Shown here: positions 1 through 5,841 of the stretch, piece after piece
How positions within the stretch are numbered: the stretch's first letter is position 1
Layout of the letters: the number at the start of each line of letters is the position of its first letter
Source of the DNA: Candidatus Aenigmatarchaeota archaeon
GTDB taxonomy: Archaea > Aenigmatarchaeota > Aenigmatarchaeia > Aenigmatarchaeales > SZUA-1535
Length of the DNA: 5,841 nt
Assembly (NCBI GenBank): GCA_026985775.1
Contig: JALSPV010000001.1
Span: forward strand, 1-5,841
Reading direction: 5' to 3'
The notes under the pieces: generated by a model
Seen by the model: the letters and a program-made list of their open reading frames with translations, nothing else
Databases searched by the model: none
Told to the model about the DNA's origin: nothing
Program-made: the position numbers and the translations under genes

Positions 1-739
1 GTTAAGGATGTTTTTAGAGATAGTATCAAAGAACCTTGAGCAGTGGGAAAAGAAAGAAGTCAGAAAGGTTGTAAATCACTACCAGAAAAAGGTTGAAGAA
101 GGAGTGTTGAGTGAAATACTCTTGTGAAGTTAAGAAAACACTAAAGAAGTTCTTTAAATGGCTTGGAAAGGAAGAAGTCATAAACTGGTTTACGGGTAGT
201 AGGTGGGAAAACAGAATATCACCAAATGACCTCATAACAGAAGAGGAATTTGAGGCAATGCTAAAAACATGTAATGAACTCAAGAGATAGAGCTTTGATT
301 TCTCTGCTTTATGAGACTGGAGCAAGAATTGGTGAAATTGGCTCAATGAGGGTGAAAGATGTGTCGTTTGATGAATATGGAGCAATGGCTTCCAAAGAGC
401 AAAACAATTACAAGGGAGCTCAGAGTTATTTATTCGGCAAGCTATCTCTCAGAATGGCTTTCTGACCATCCACTAAAAGATCCAGAATCCTCGCTCTGGA
501 TAAAACTTACAGGAAGGAATGCTATGAAAGCTATGATTGGTGTCTATGTGCATTTAGCAAGTGAGGATGTTGAAGAAGCAATCCTGAAAATGCACGGGAT
601 TAAGGCAAACCACAACAACAAGGATTTAGAAGTCAATCAGTACTCCCGCTGCTTAATGGTTAATCCAACTACATCAAGCTTCTGTTCGAGATGCGGGTTA
701 CCTCTAACAGAGGAAGCAATTCAGGAAATAGAAAAATAG
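1..739 (+). pseudogene. Broken archaeal tyrosine recombinase (integrase) with C-terminal zinc ribbon, left end cut by window
   Basis: A functional copy would cut and rejoin DNA at attachment sites to integrate or excise an element. This copy is dead. Recognisable protein runs through several frames: an N-terminal core-binding part in frame 2 up to the TGA at 125; continuation from about 129 to 270 in frame 3 (KKTLKKFFKWLGKEE, then the ISPNDLITEEEF linker); the start of the catalytic domain from 274 in frame 1, with box I Arg in TGARIGEI (codon 325-327); then frame 2 from about 390 (PKSKT beta-hairpin, LWIKLTGR). After LTGRNAMKAM the reading jumps directly to VYVHLA, whose Tyr (545-547) is the expected nucleophile. 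About 50-60 residues holding the HxxR block are therefore missing. The C-terminal zinc ribbon has YSRC where CxxC is expected, followed by an intact CSRC; the stop is at 737-739. Family assignment is firm. The origin of the element is unknown and no attachment site was seen. Confidence 0.88.
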
Positions 740-769
740 AAAAAAGTGGGAATGATCAGAAATAGAAAA

Positions 770-833
770 TTTTTGGGTTATGGAAGGTTTAATTTTGGTT
801 ATGAGCTTGGTAAAAAGTTTTTGGTTAGGGTTA
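770..833 (+). repeat. Three imperfect copies of TTTTGGTTATG
   Basis: Related words occur at 770-783 (TTTTTGGGTTATGG), 793-803 (TTTTGGTTATG) and 818-833 (TTTTTGGTTAGGGTTA), with starts about 22-26 bases apart. The surrounding sequence is G/T-rich, so part of the similarity may come from composition. A binding-site array at the end of a mobile element is possible, but nothing else supports it. Confidence 0.3.
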
Positions 834-892
834 TTCTTTCTTATGGTGGGGTGGTGTTCGGGGGGGTGGAATTTTACAGCCTGGGACACATA

Positions 893-911
893 AAGTTTTT
901 ATAAAAAACTT
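893..911 (-). terminator. AT-rich palindrome, likely thiolase terminator
   Basis: A perfect 8-bp inverted repeat (AAGTTTTT, 3-base loop, AAAAACTT) lies about 35 bases past the thiolase stop. Read leftward, it contains a run of six T, which fits the T-rich terminators of archaea. It could also stop transcripts from the integrase side. Assignment rests on position and sequence only. Confidence 0.4.
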
Positions 912-945
912 CTCGAAAACGGATTGCCCATTATAGAAATATTTT

Positions 946-2103
946 TCAGCTAAATCCTTTTTCCCATATGTGCACAACACACGTAGCTCCACTCCCTCCG
1001 ACATTATGAGTTAGGCCTATTCTTGCGTCTTTGACCTGTCTTTCTCCGGCCTCTTCTCTAAGCTGTATAACTATTTCAACAGCCTGCTTCACGCCTGTTG
1101 CACCTACTGGATGTCCACATGCTTTGAGACCACCAGAAGTATTAATCGGTATCCTTCCTTTAATCGATGTTTCGCCATTTTCTATTAGCTTTCCTCCTTC
1201 GCCTTTATTGCAAAATCCAAGGTCTTCATACGCAAGTATTTCCGCTATCGTAAAACAATCATGCACCTCAGCCAAATCTACTTGCTCTGGTTTTATTCCT
1301 GCTTCTTCATAAGCGCGCTTTGCGGCGAGTTTGGTTGTTTTTATTTCAACCAAGCTGCTTCTTTCATGTAATGCTATTGTATCTGTAGCATGTCCGCTCC
1401 CTATTAAGTAAACTGGTTTTTCGACCTTAAGGAAATCTTCTCTGCAAAGCACAATTGCAGCCGCACCATCTGTTATCGGCGAGCAATCAAGCAGGTTTAA
1501 AGGCTCTGCAACAGGAGAAGAGTTAAGAACGTCTTCTACCGTTATTTTATTTCTGAACTGCGCAATCGGATTCATGCTTCCATGTTCATGGTTTTTAACC
1601 GCCACTAAGGCAAGTTGCTCGCGAGCAGTACCAAATTCGTGCATATGCCTGCGAGCAAGCATTGCATAAAGCCCTGGAAATGTAACACCGTAATATGCTT
1701 CCCATTCCTGATCAGCGGCAGAAGCAAGAGTAATTATAGCCTCTCCCGTACCAACTTCCGTCATTTTCTCTACGCCTATCACCAAAGCACACTTTGCCTT
1801 TCCAGAAAGCAAGGCATGGTAAGCATGTCTTATAGCCAATCCACCACTTGCACATGCTGCTTCAACGCGGGTTGCAGAACATTTTAACCCAAGTTCACCT
1901 GCGATTAAAGCAGCAACATGCTCTTGTCCAGCAAATCTACCTGGAGACATACTTCCAACAAAAAGAGCATCTATATCAGCTCTCTCTATTCCCGCATCCT
2001 CGATGGCTTTAAGCACAGCTTCAATTGCAAGCTCTCTAAGGCTTTTTTCCCAGTGTTCACCGAATTTTGTTATTCCTATCCCAGCTGCAAGTACCTTTGT
2101 CAT
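946..2103 (-). CDS. Archaeal-type thiolase (acetyl-CoA C-acetyltransferase-like)
   Basis: The protein has 385 residues and is complete, the usual size for the family. Archaeal members of this group condense two acetyl-CoA to acetoacetyl-CoA, the first step of the mevalonate route to isoprenoid lipids, in a cytosolic complex with HMG-CoA synthase and a DUF35 protein. Visible motifs are the N-terminal GIGITKFGEHWEKS; the nucleophile Cys84 in EAACASGG (codon 1852-1854); GVEKMTEV; SASDQEWEAYYG-like ASAADQEWEAYYG; HDCF with His281; GGLKACGHPVGATG with His331; and NVGGSGAT near the C-terminus, in place of the CxGGG motif of bacterial thiolases, as in SCP2-like and archaeal enzymes. The ATG at 2103 sits 28 nt from a TATA box, which supports this start and a leaderless mRNA. 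No DUF35 or HMG-CoA synthase gene is next to it, so a role in another acyl-CoA pathway remains possible. The thiolase fold is certain; the exact substrate is inferred. Confidence 0.93.
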   Translation of the reverse strand: MTKVLAAGIGITKFGEHWEKSLRELAIEAVLKAIEDAGIERADIDALFVGSMSPGRFAGQEHVAALIAGELGLKCSATRVEAACASGGLAIRHAYHALLSGKAKCALVIGVEKMTEVGTGEAIITLASAADQEWEAYYGVTFPGLYAMLARRHMHEFGTAREQLALVAVKNHEHGSMNPIAQFRNKITVEDVLNSSPVAEPLNLLDCSPITDGAAAIVLCREDFLKVEKPVYLIGSGHATDTIALHERSSLVEIKTTKLAAKRAYEEAGIKPEQVDLAEVHDCFTIAEILAYEDLGFCNKGEGGKLIENGETSIKGRIPINTSGGLKACGHPVGATGVKQAVEIVIQLREEAGERQVKDARIGLTHNVGGSGATCVVHIWEKGFS

Positions 2104-2119
2104 GAAAGAGTGAATTGTA

Positions 2120-2127
2120 CTTTATGC
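2120..2127 (+). promoter_or_regulatory. Possible TATA box for trm10
   Basis: CTTTATGC is centred about 28 nt before the ATG at 2152, the right distance for a leaderless archaeal transcript. It is a weaker match to the consensus than the box used by the divergent thiolase, which lies immediately beside it. Confidence 0.35.
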
Positions 2128-2135
2128 TTTTATAA
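2127..2135 (-). promoter_or_regulatory. TATA box for the thiolase
   Basis: Read leftward the sequence is TTATAAAAG, centred 28 nt from the thiolase ATG at 2103. No Shine-Dalgarno sequence precedes that ATG, so transcription probably begins at or next to the start codon. Confidence 0.6.
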
Positions 2136-2151
2136 TTTTGGATGAAAGAAA

Positions 2152-3189
2152 ATGCCTGTGAAGAAAAAAACGTCTTGGAAAGGTTTTTGCAGAAATTTTG
2201 AAGGAAAGGGGAGTGAAAAATTTGAGTATCGCAATGAAGCAAGTTTTTAGAGCAAACGATGCACTGCAAAAAGCAGCTTTACTCGTTGCACTGGGTAAAG
2301 CATGTGTTTGTAAAGCAAGCGTAGCAAAACAAATGCCCACTGTAAATCTTAAAAAAATATCATGACAAAAGACTCGAAATACGAGGCCATACTTCTTTCT
2401 TCGAAAAAAGTTTCAGAAAAGGATAATTATACTTGCGAAAGATCAGCTCTTGAAAAAAAACGGAAGAGGAAAATTATCCTTACATAGCAATTGATTGTAG
2501 ATTTCTGAATGCGCATACAGAAAAAGAAAAAAGAAAACTTTTTCTCCAGGTAAAGCAAACGCTTGGTGTTGTAAGAAAATACATGTGGGATGATATGCTG
2601 ATTGTTGCTTGTAAGAGCGAGATTCCATTGAAAAATTATTCCTCGCTCGAAAGCTTTCTCGAGGAAAAAGGGGGTTGAAAAAATTATTCTTCTTGATCCT
2701 AGTGGAGAAGAGTTTTTTTCTGAAACGGAAGAAGCAGAATGCTATATAATAGGTGGAATAGTCGATAAAACGGACAATAAAAGGGGCTTGACTTCAAGAA
2801 TAGGTGAAGAACTTGAAAGTAAGGGGGCTTTAAGGTAGAAAGCAGGAGAATAGAACTGAGGGAGGATATAATTGGTGTACCAGATAGAATAAATCACATC
2901 GCAGAAATAATTCTGAAAGTTATTTTTGAAGGTAAAGATGTTGAAAAAGCTATTCTCGAGATTCAACCACCAATTGTTACGAGATGGGGGCTTAGAAAAG
3001 AACTTCCAAAGTACCGTAAGAAAGTATGCATAAACGGAGAACTGGTAAAGGCTGTAGATAAAAGTGTTTTTTATGAGTTTAAAAAAATGGTTAAACATAA
3101 GGAAAGAGGATTTTGAAAAAGTTTGCAAAGAAATTGGAGCAAAAAAGCAAAATCAGCCAAGGCTGAACTCATCATGTTTCAGCAAGTGA
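2152..3189 (+). pseudogene. trm10: Frameshifted Trm10-family tRNA (m1G9/m1A9) methyltransferase
   Basis: Trm10 is a SPOUT-fold enzyme that uses SAM to methylate N1 of purine 9 in tRNA. Joining frames gives about 343 residues, close to archaeal family members. Segments in order: MPVKKK, then RLGKVFAEILKERGV from 2168 (frame 2); YHDKRLEIRGH from 2358 (frame 3); RIIILAKDQLLKK from 2420 (frame 2); TEEENYPYIAID and the AHTEKEKRKLFLQVKQ block from 2460 (frame 3); VEKIILLDPSGEE and IIGGIVDK from 2674 (frame 1), where Asp 2764-2766 is the conserved active-site Asp; GVPDRIN at 2874-2894 and LRKELPK (frame 3); WLNIRKEDFEKV from 3088 (frame 1) to the TGA at 3187. Breaks fall at A7 2164-2170 (+1), A7 2351-2357 (+1), A4 2417-2420 (-1), A8 2453-2460 (+1), G5 2670-2674 (+1), G5 2823-2827 (+2 or -1) and A7 3081-3087 (+1). 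No in-frame stop or motif loss is seen between breaks. This could be a young pseudogene, sequencing error or a recoded gene. Family assignment is strong. Confidence 0.88.
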
Positions 3190-3225
3190 GCCGCTCATCA
3201 TCTCTTACAAATATTGGTTGAAGTA

Positions 3226-3230
3226 TTTTT
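3226..3230 (+). terminator. Possible T-run terminator after trm10
   Basis: A run of five T lies 37 bases after the trm10 stop and before the yjjX promoter. Archaeal transcription often ends at such runs. Runs this short are common in this DNA, so support is weak. Confidence 0.2.
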
Positions 3231-3250
3231 AACGTTTGTCCATGTTGATT

Positions 3251-3260
3251 ATTTAAAAAC
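3251..3260 (+). promoter_or_regulatory. TATA box for yjjX
   Basis: ATTTAAAAAC is centred about 27 nt before the ATG at 3283, with no Shine-Dalgarno sequence in between. This points to a leaderless transcript beginning at or near the start codon, separate from trm10. Confidence 0.6.
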
Positions 3261-3282
3261 TTTTTTCAGTAACTTTTAATTC

Positions 3283-3825
3283 ATGAAAATTGCTGTCGCA
3301 AGCAAAAATCCATGTAAAGTAAATGCTGCAAAACGTGCTTTTGAGAAGTTTTTCGAAGAAGTTGAAGCAATTGCATGCGAAGCTGAAAGTAATGTTAGCG
3401 AGCAGCCCGTTGATGACGAAATATTTCAAGGTGCTAAGAATCGTGTAAAAACCCTCGCTCAAAAGATAGAGGCAGATTTCTATGTTGGAATAGAAGCTGA
3501 GGCAATGCAAACTTGCTATGGAGTTTGTACAATTACTGTTGCGTGTATTTATGATCACAAAAAATTTTATTTCGGTATAGGCCCGGGATTTTACTTACCA
3601 GACAAAATCGCTAAAAGACTTTTAAATGGAGAAGAACTTGTAAAAATAGCAGAAGAGATTACTGGGAGAAAGGAAATTCGCAAAAAGGAAGGGATGATAG
3701 GGCATATTACAAACTGTGCTGTAACACGAGAAGAATTTAAATTATTTTGCTGTATTAATGGCTCTGGCTTCGTACTTTGGAGAGAAAAAACTAAAAACAT
3801 AGTCGTTTCTCAAGGAAAAGTCTAA
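3283..3825 (+). CDS. yjjX: Inosine/xanthosine triphosphatase, YjjX/DUF84 family, with probable frameshifted C-terminus
   Basis: YjjX enzymes hydrolyse ITP and XTP to their monophosphates, keeping deaminated purines out of nucleic acids. The open frame gives 180 residues. Family motifs are SKNPCK (residues 7-12) for nucleotide binding, EQPVDDEIFQGAKNRV (40-55), VGIEAEAM around Glu71, GIGPGFYLP (98-106) and the KKEGMIGHIT...VTREE block (134-151). After LF at 154-155 the frame gives CCINGSGF, unlike the family. Shifting by one base at the T4 run 3745-3748 gives AVLMALASYFGEKKLKT and a TAG at 3800-3802, which matches the conserved C-terminal helix (AVILALSPF in E. coli YjjX). The intended protein is therefore about 172 residues. 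The active site is upstream of the shift, so activity may survive. The 3' end overlaps the converging mannosidase gene by 35 bases as read, or 12 after correction. The start is supported by the TATA spacing. Confidence 0.85.
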   Translation: MKIAVASKNPCKVNAAKRAFEKFFEEVEAIACEAESNVSEQPVDDEIFQGAKNRVKTLAQKIEADFYVGIEAEAMQTCYGVCTITVACIYDHKKFYFGIGPGFYLPDKIAKRLLNGEELVKIAEEITGRKEIRKKEGMIGHITNCAVTREEFKLFCCINGSGFVLWREKTKNIVVSQGKV

Positions 3826-5841
3826 GCGTAACTATTTCGAATGGATTTATTTCAAAAACAATTTCATTTTCATTGATTTCAATTTTTCTTTCGTCTTTAA
3901 CTTCTTTCTCAAGAAGATTGCAAAACGAAGCACGTCTAACCTTTTCCCATAACCTAAGTTTTACACGACTCTTCTTTCCACAGGATTCGTAAATCCTTAC
4001 TACTACACCATTTCCATCTTCAGCATCTTTCATAGCTGTAAGAATTACATTTTTAGGAGAAATTTCTAAAAAGCTTATTTTTTCAAATTGAGGTTTTCCG
4101 TAAAATGTTATGACAAATGGTTTGTAGTTTATCTGCCACCCATGAATATGCGCATCTTCTTCACTCTCAGGAAAATATACGCTGTAAACAAAGCTATGCT
4201 CCCCCAATTCTAAAGCGAGTGGAGTATAAACCCTTGGTCCAGCATCGCCTTTAGAAAGAAATGGAACAGAACGCAAAAGAGTTATGAAAAGTTCATTATC
4301 ACAAATCTCGTACTCGCAAGTTCCTGTATTTGCGATTGCTATGTTGTTCTCAGCATAAACATTGCACCATCTTAGGCAAGGATATTTTCCAAGTTTTCTC
4401 TCTATTCTTCCAAATTGTGTATCACAAATAATTTTGGTTGGTTTTTCACCAAAAACAGTTCGTGTTCTTATTCTACATTCTGGAAACTTGTTATCTATCT
4501 CTACAAAAAAATCGGCTCTTGGAACAGTTTTGTATAGTAATGCTTTCTTCTTTATTCTCATTGTTTTTTCTTTGAGAATTTTTGGGTTACTATCAAGCTC
4601 TACTCTGTAAGGCCAACGAATTAAATAAAGTTCTGTTTCCTCTTCAAGAATTTTTCGAAGTTTAGTTTCCTTCCTTTCTTTTCTAAGCATCTTGAAAAAA
4701 GGATACTTTATACCTTCTCCGCTTTCAGATTTTATTACCCCAATATTAGAAGAATGTGTGTACAAATCTCCCCTTTCATCTTCAACAACAATTTCCCCGG
4801 CTTTGCAAACAAGATTTTTCCCTAAGAAAATGTTAAAATACCCCTTTTCTTCTCCAAATTCTATTTTGATTTCATGTGCTTTTTTCACAGGTACGTTTTC
4901 ACCAGCTATTCTAAAAACAGCGATTCCACATGGCGGCAGAGAAGCGATAAAACCTATTTTCAAAAACACCTTTTCATTTTCTTCTCTCTTTTCAATTATT
5001 TCAACAGGATATTTTTCGTTTTCACAAATAACGCATAGTGAATCACTGTATTGTTCTTTTCCAAGTGTGACTTCCGCTTCAATCCATTCTTCAATACTCC
5101 ACGGCAATGGGTTAAAAACAGCTATACAAGGGGCGTTGCCTTCCTCACCCTTTACAATTTTTTCGATAGTCTTTTGAATAGTATGAACGCCGCCCTCCAA
5201 AACTCTTTTATTCCTTTCAAAAATCCTTTCAAAATTTTCATCAGTAAGAGTTCCTGTAATTGCGTCATGAAAAGCTGTAAATAAGAGCATTTCCCACAAC
5301 TCTTTCAGAACATTTTTCTCATTATTCAGCGAAAAAACTGTACAAAGCTCTTCTAATGCAAATGTCACGCGTTCTAATTTTCTTGTAAGAAGCTTTAGCT
5401 CTATTCTGCTTGAAGCTGTATCTGGGAATGTTTCTCTCGCAAGCATCTCCCCTTCATAGACCATAAGCTTTTTTCTTTCTTTTTCAAGCTCAGAAAAAAA
5501 GCGAGAAGGTGTAGAGAAAATTATTTTTTCCTCCTTTTTCCAGCTTTTTACTTTTTCAATCCACTTTTCAGTGGGAATAGTGACACCGCTTCCACACGGC
5601 ATTAGTAAGTTTTTGGTTGCAGAACATTCAGAAAGAAACTTTATGCTTTCTTCCCATTTTTCAGCATGTAAGCCAGCTCTATAACCAAGCGGCATAGAAT
5701 GGGCTATTACTTTGCTTCCATCTGGTGCCTTCCATATAAACTCAGAGGGCTTCAAAAAAGGACAGCCTCTTCTAAAAGCAATATAATCATAACCAGCCTT
5801 TTTACAAATCTGCGGTAACTGTGCAGGCAAGCCAAAGCTAT
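3791..5841 (-). CDS. GH38-family alpha-mannosidase, N-terminus beyond the right edge
   Basis: GH38 enzymes are zinc-dependent retaining exo-hydrolases that release alpha-mannose from glycans. About 683 residues are visible, reading openly to the window edge. The TTG at 5830-5828 lies inside the motif SFGLPAQLPQI (normally DSFG...QLPQI) and is not the start. The two edge bases (5841-5840) read NAT on this strand, consistent with the GAT of the nucleophile and zinc-binding Asp. Next come YDYIAFRRG, FIWKAPDGSKV and the helical middle domain with FHDAITGT, whose His (5267-5269) is the expected zinc ligand. A long beta-rich C-terminal domain follows, ending in NPFEIVTLRL, a typical family end. The missing N-terminus should hold the HxD zinc site. 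In the barrel, the stretch read as MPCGSGVTIPTEKW lacks the Asp normally found in GxD or GDGGGGPT. No signal peptide or promoter can be judged. The frame is intact through about ten runs of six or more A/T. The substrate linkage is unknown. Confidence 0.9.
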   Translation of the reverse strand, partial: SFGLPAQLPQICKKAGYDYIAFRRGCPFLKPSEFIWKAPDGSKVIAHSMPLGYRAGLHAEKWEESIKFLSECSATKNLLMPCGSGVTIPTEKWIEKVKSWKKEEKIIFSTPSRFFSELEKERKKLMVYEGEMLARETFPDTASSRIELKLLTRKLERVTFALEELCTVFSLNNEKNVLKELWEMLLFTAFHDAITGTLTDENFERIFERNKRVLEGGVHTIQKTIEKIVKGEEGNAPCIAVFNPLPWSIEEWIEAEVTLGKEQYSDSLCVICENEKYPVEIIEKREENEKVFLKIGFIASLPPCGIAVFRIAGENVPVKKAHEIKIEFGEEKGYFNIFLGKNLVCKAGEIVVEDERGDLYTHSSNIGVIKSESGEGIKYPFFKMLRKERKETKLRKILEEETELYLIRWPYRVELDSNPKILKEKTMRIKKKALLYKTVPRADFFVEIDNKFPECRIRTRTVFGEKPTKIICDTQFGRIERKLGKYPCLRWCNVYAENNIAIANTGTCEYEICDNELFITLLRSVPFLSKGDAGPRVYTPLALELGEHSFVYSVYFPESEEDAHIHGWQINYKPFVITFYGKPQFEKISFLEISPKNVILTAMKDAEDGNGVVVRIYESCGKKSRVKLRLWEKVRRASFCNLLEKEVKDERKIEINENEIVFEINPFEIVTLRLFLEKRLCF

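Larger units (their letters stand above)
740..945. other. Gene-free gap with a C-poor, G-rich island
   Basis: This is the space between the tails of the integrase remnant and the thiolase. The plus strand from 740 to about 869 is rich in G and T with only about five C, and ends in a G-rich stretch (about 845-869) that includes a run of seven G (860-866). A reading frame of 50 codons (752-904) is open in the frame of the integrase C-terminus after its stop. Its Gly/Phe/Tyr/Val-rich product looks like a by-product of base skew, and I do not call it a gene. No tRNA or attachment site is recognisable. The gap may be the remaining flank of the decayed element. Confidence 0.5.

Noticed and set aside
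26..385. 119-codon leftward open frame over the integrase remnant
   Set aside because: The opposite strand carries integrase motifs throughout. This frame is a shadow.
2142..2201. ATG at 2142 as the trm10 start
   Set aside because: Its frame ends after 19 codons and does not lead into RLGKVFAEIL. The ATG at 2152 does so with a single base change in the A7 run, and it fits the TATA spacing.
2585..2605. C/D-box-like words (GATGA, CTGA)
   Set aside because: They fall within conserved Trm10 coding sequence, with no paired C'/D' boxes or terminal stem.
2742..3128. 128-codon leftward open frame opposite trm10
   Set aside because: It is the complement of the Trm10 coding sequence, whose plus-strand frames carry clear family motifs. 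The leftward product is Phe/Ser/Tyr-rich with no recognisable domain.
3169..3201. Direct repeat CTCATCAT near the trm10 end
   Set aside because: Two 8-base copies are easily expected by chance and no structure accompanies them.
4692..5177. 161-codon rightward open frame inside the mannosidase
   Set aside because: It is the antisense of a long intact GH38 gene. Its Ser/Phe/Pro-rich product has no family motif.
5828..5830. TTG as the mannosidase start codon
   Set aside because: It lies inside the conserved SFGLPAQLPQI motif and the frame stays open to the window edge. The real start is outside.

Overview
The window looks archaeal, probably from a thermophile. It holds an archaeal-type thiolase, an archaeal-type Trm10 tRNA methyltransferase, a tyrosine integrase of the archaeal kind with a C-terminal zinc ribbon, and a DUF84 NTPase. 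Start codons lack Shine-Dalgarno sequences and sit about 27-28 nt downstream of TATA-like boxes, as in leaderless archaeal transcripts. The DNA is AT-rich, with many AGA/AGG and ATA codons. I cannot place the lineage more finely.

Layout: (1) 1-739, rightward, a dead integrase running off the left edge, with several frameshifts and a deletion of the central catalytic block. (2) 740-945, a gene-free gap with a C-poor, G-rich island and an AT-rich palindrome that probably ends transcription of the thiolase. (3) 946-2103, leftward, an intact thiolase. (4) 2104-2151, a compact divergent promoter region. (5) 2152-3189, rightward, a trm10 gene broken by about seven frameshifts. Most lie in A or G runs, and the protein between them is well preserved. 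(6) 3190-3282, a short gap with a TATA box. (7) 3283-3825, rightward, a yjjX/DUF84 NTPase whose last residues appear frameshifted. (8) 3791-5841, leftward, a GH38 alpha-mannosidase entering from the right edge and overlapping yjjX tail to tail.

These genes do not form one pathway. They cover isoprenoid precursor or acyl-CoA chemistry, tRNA modification, nucleotide pool cleaning, sugar hydrolysis and a decayed mobile element. The most notable pattern is that all three rightward genes carry frameshifts while both leftward genes are intact, although the mannosidase alone contains about ten runs of six or more A/T. I found no RNA gene, CRISPR array or complete mobile element. I also found no convincing new multi-gene system; the trm10 frameshift pattern is the best lead.
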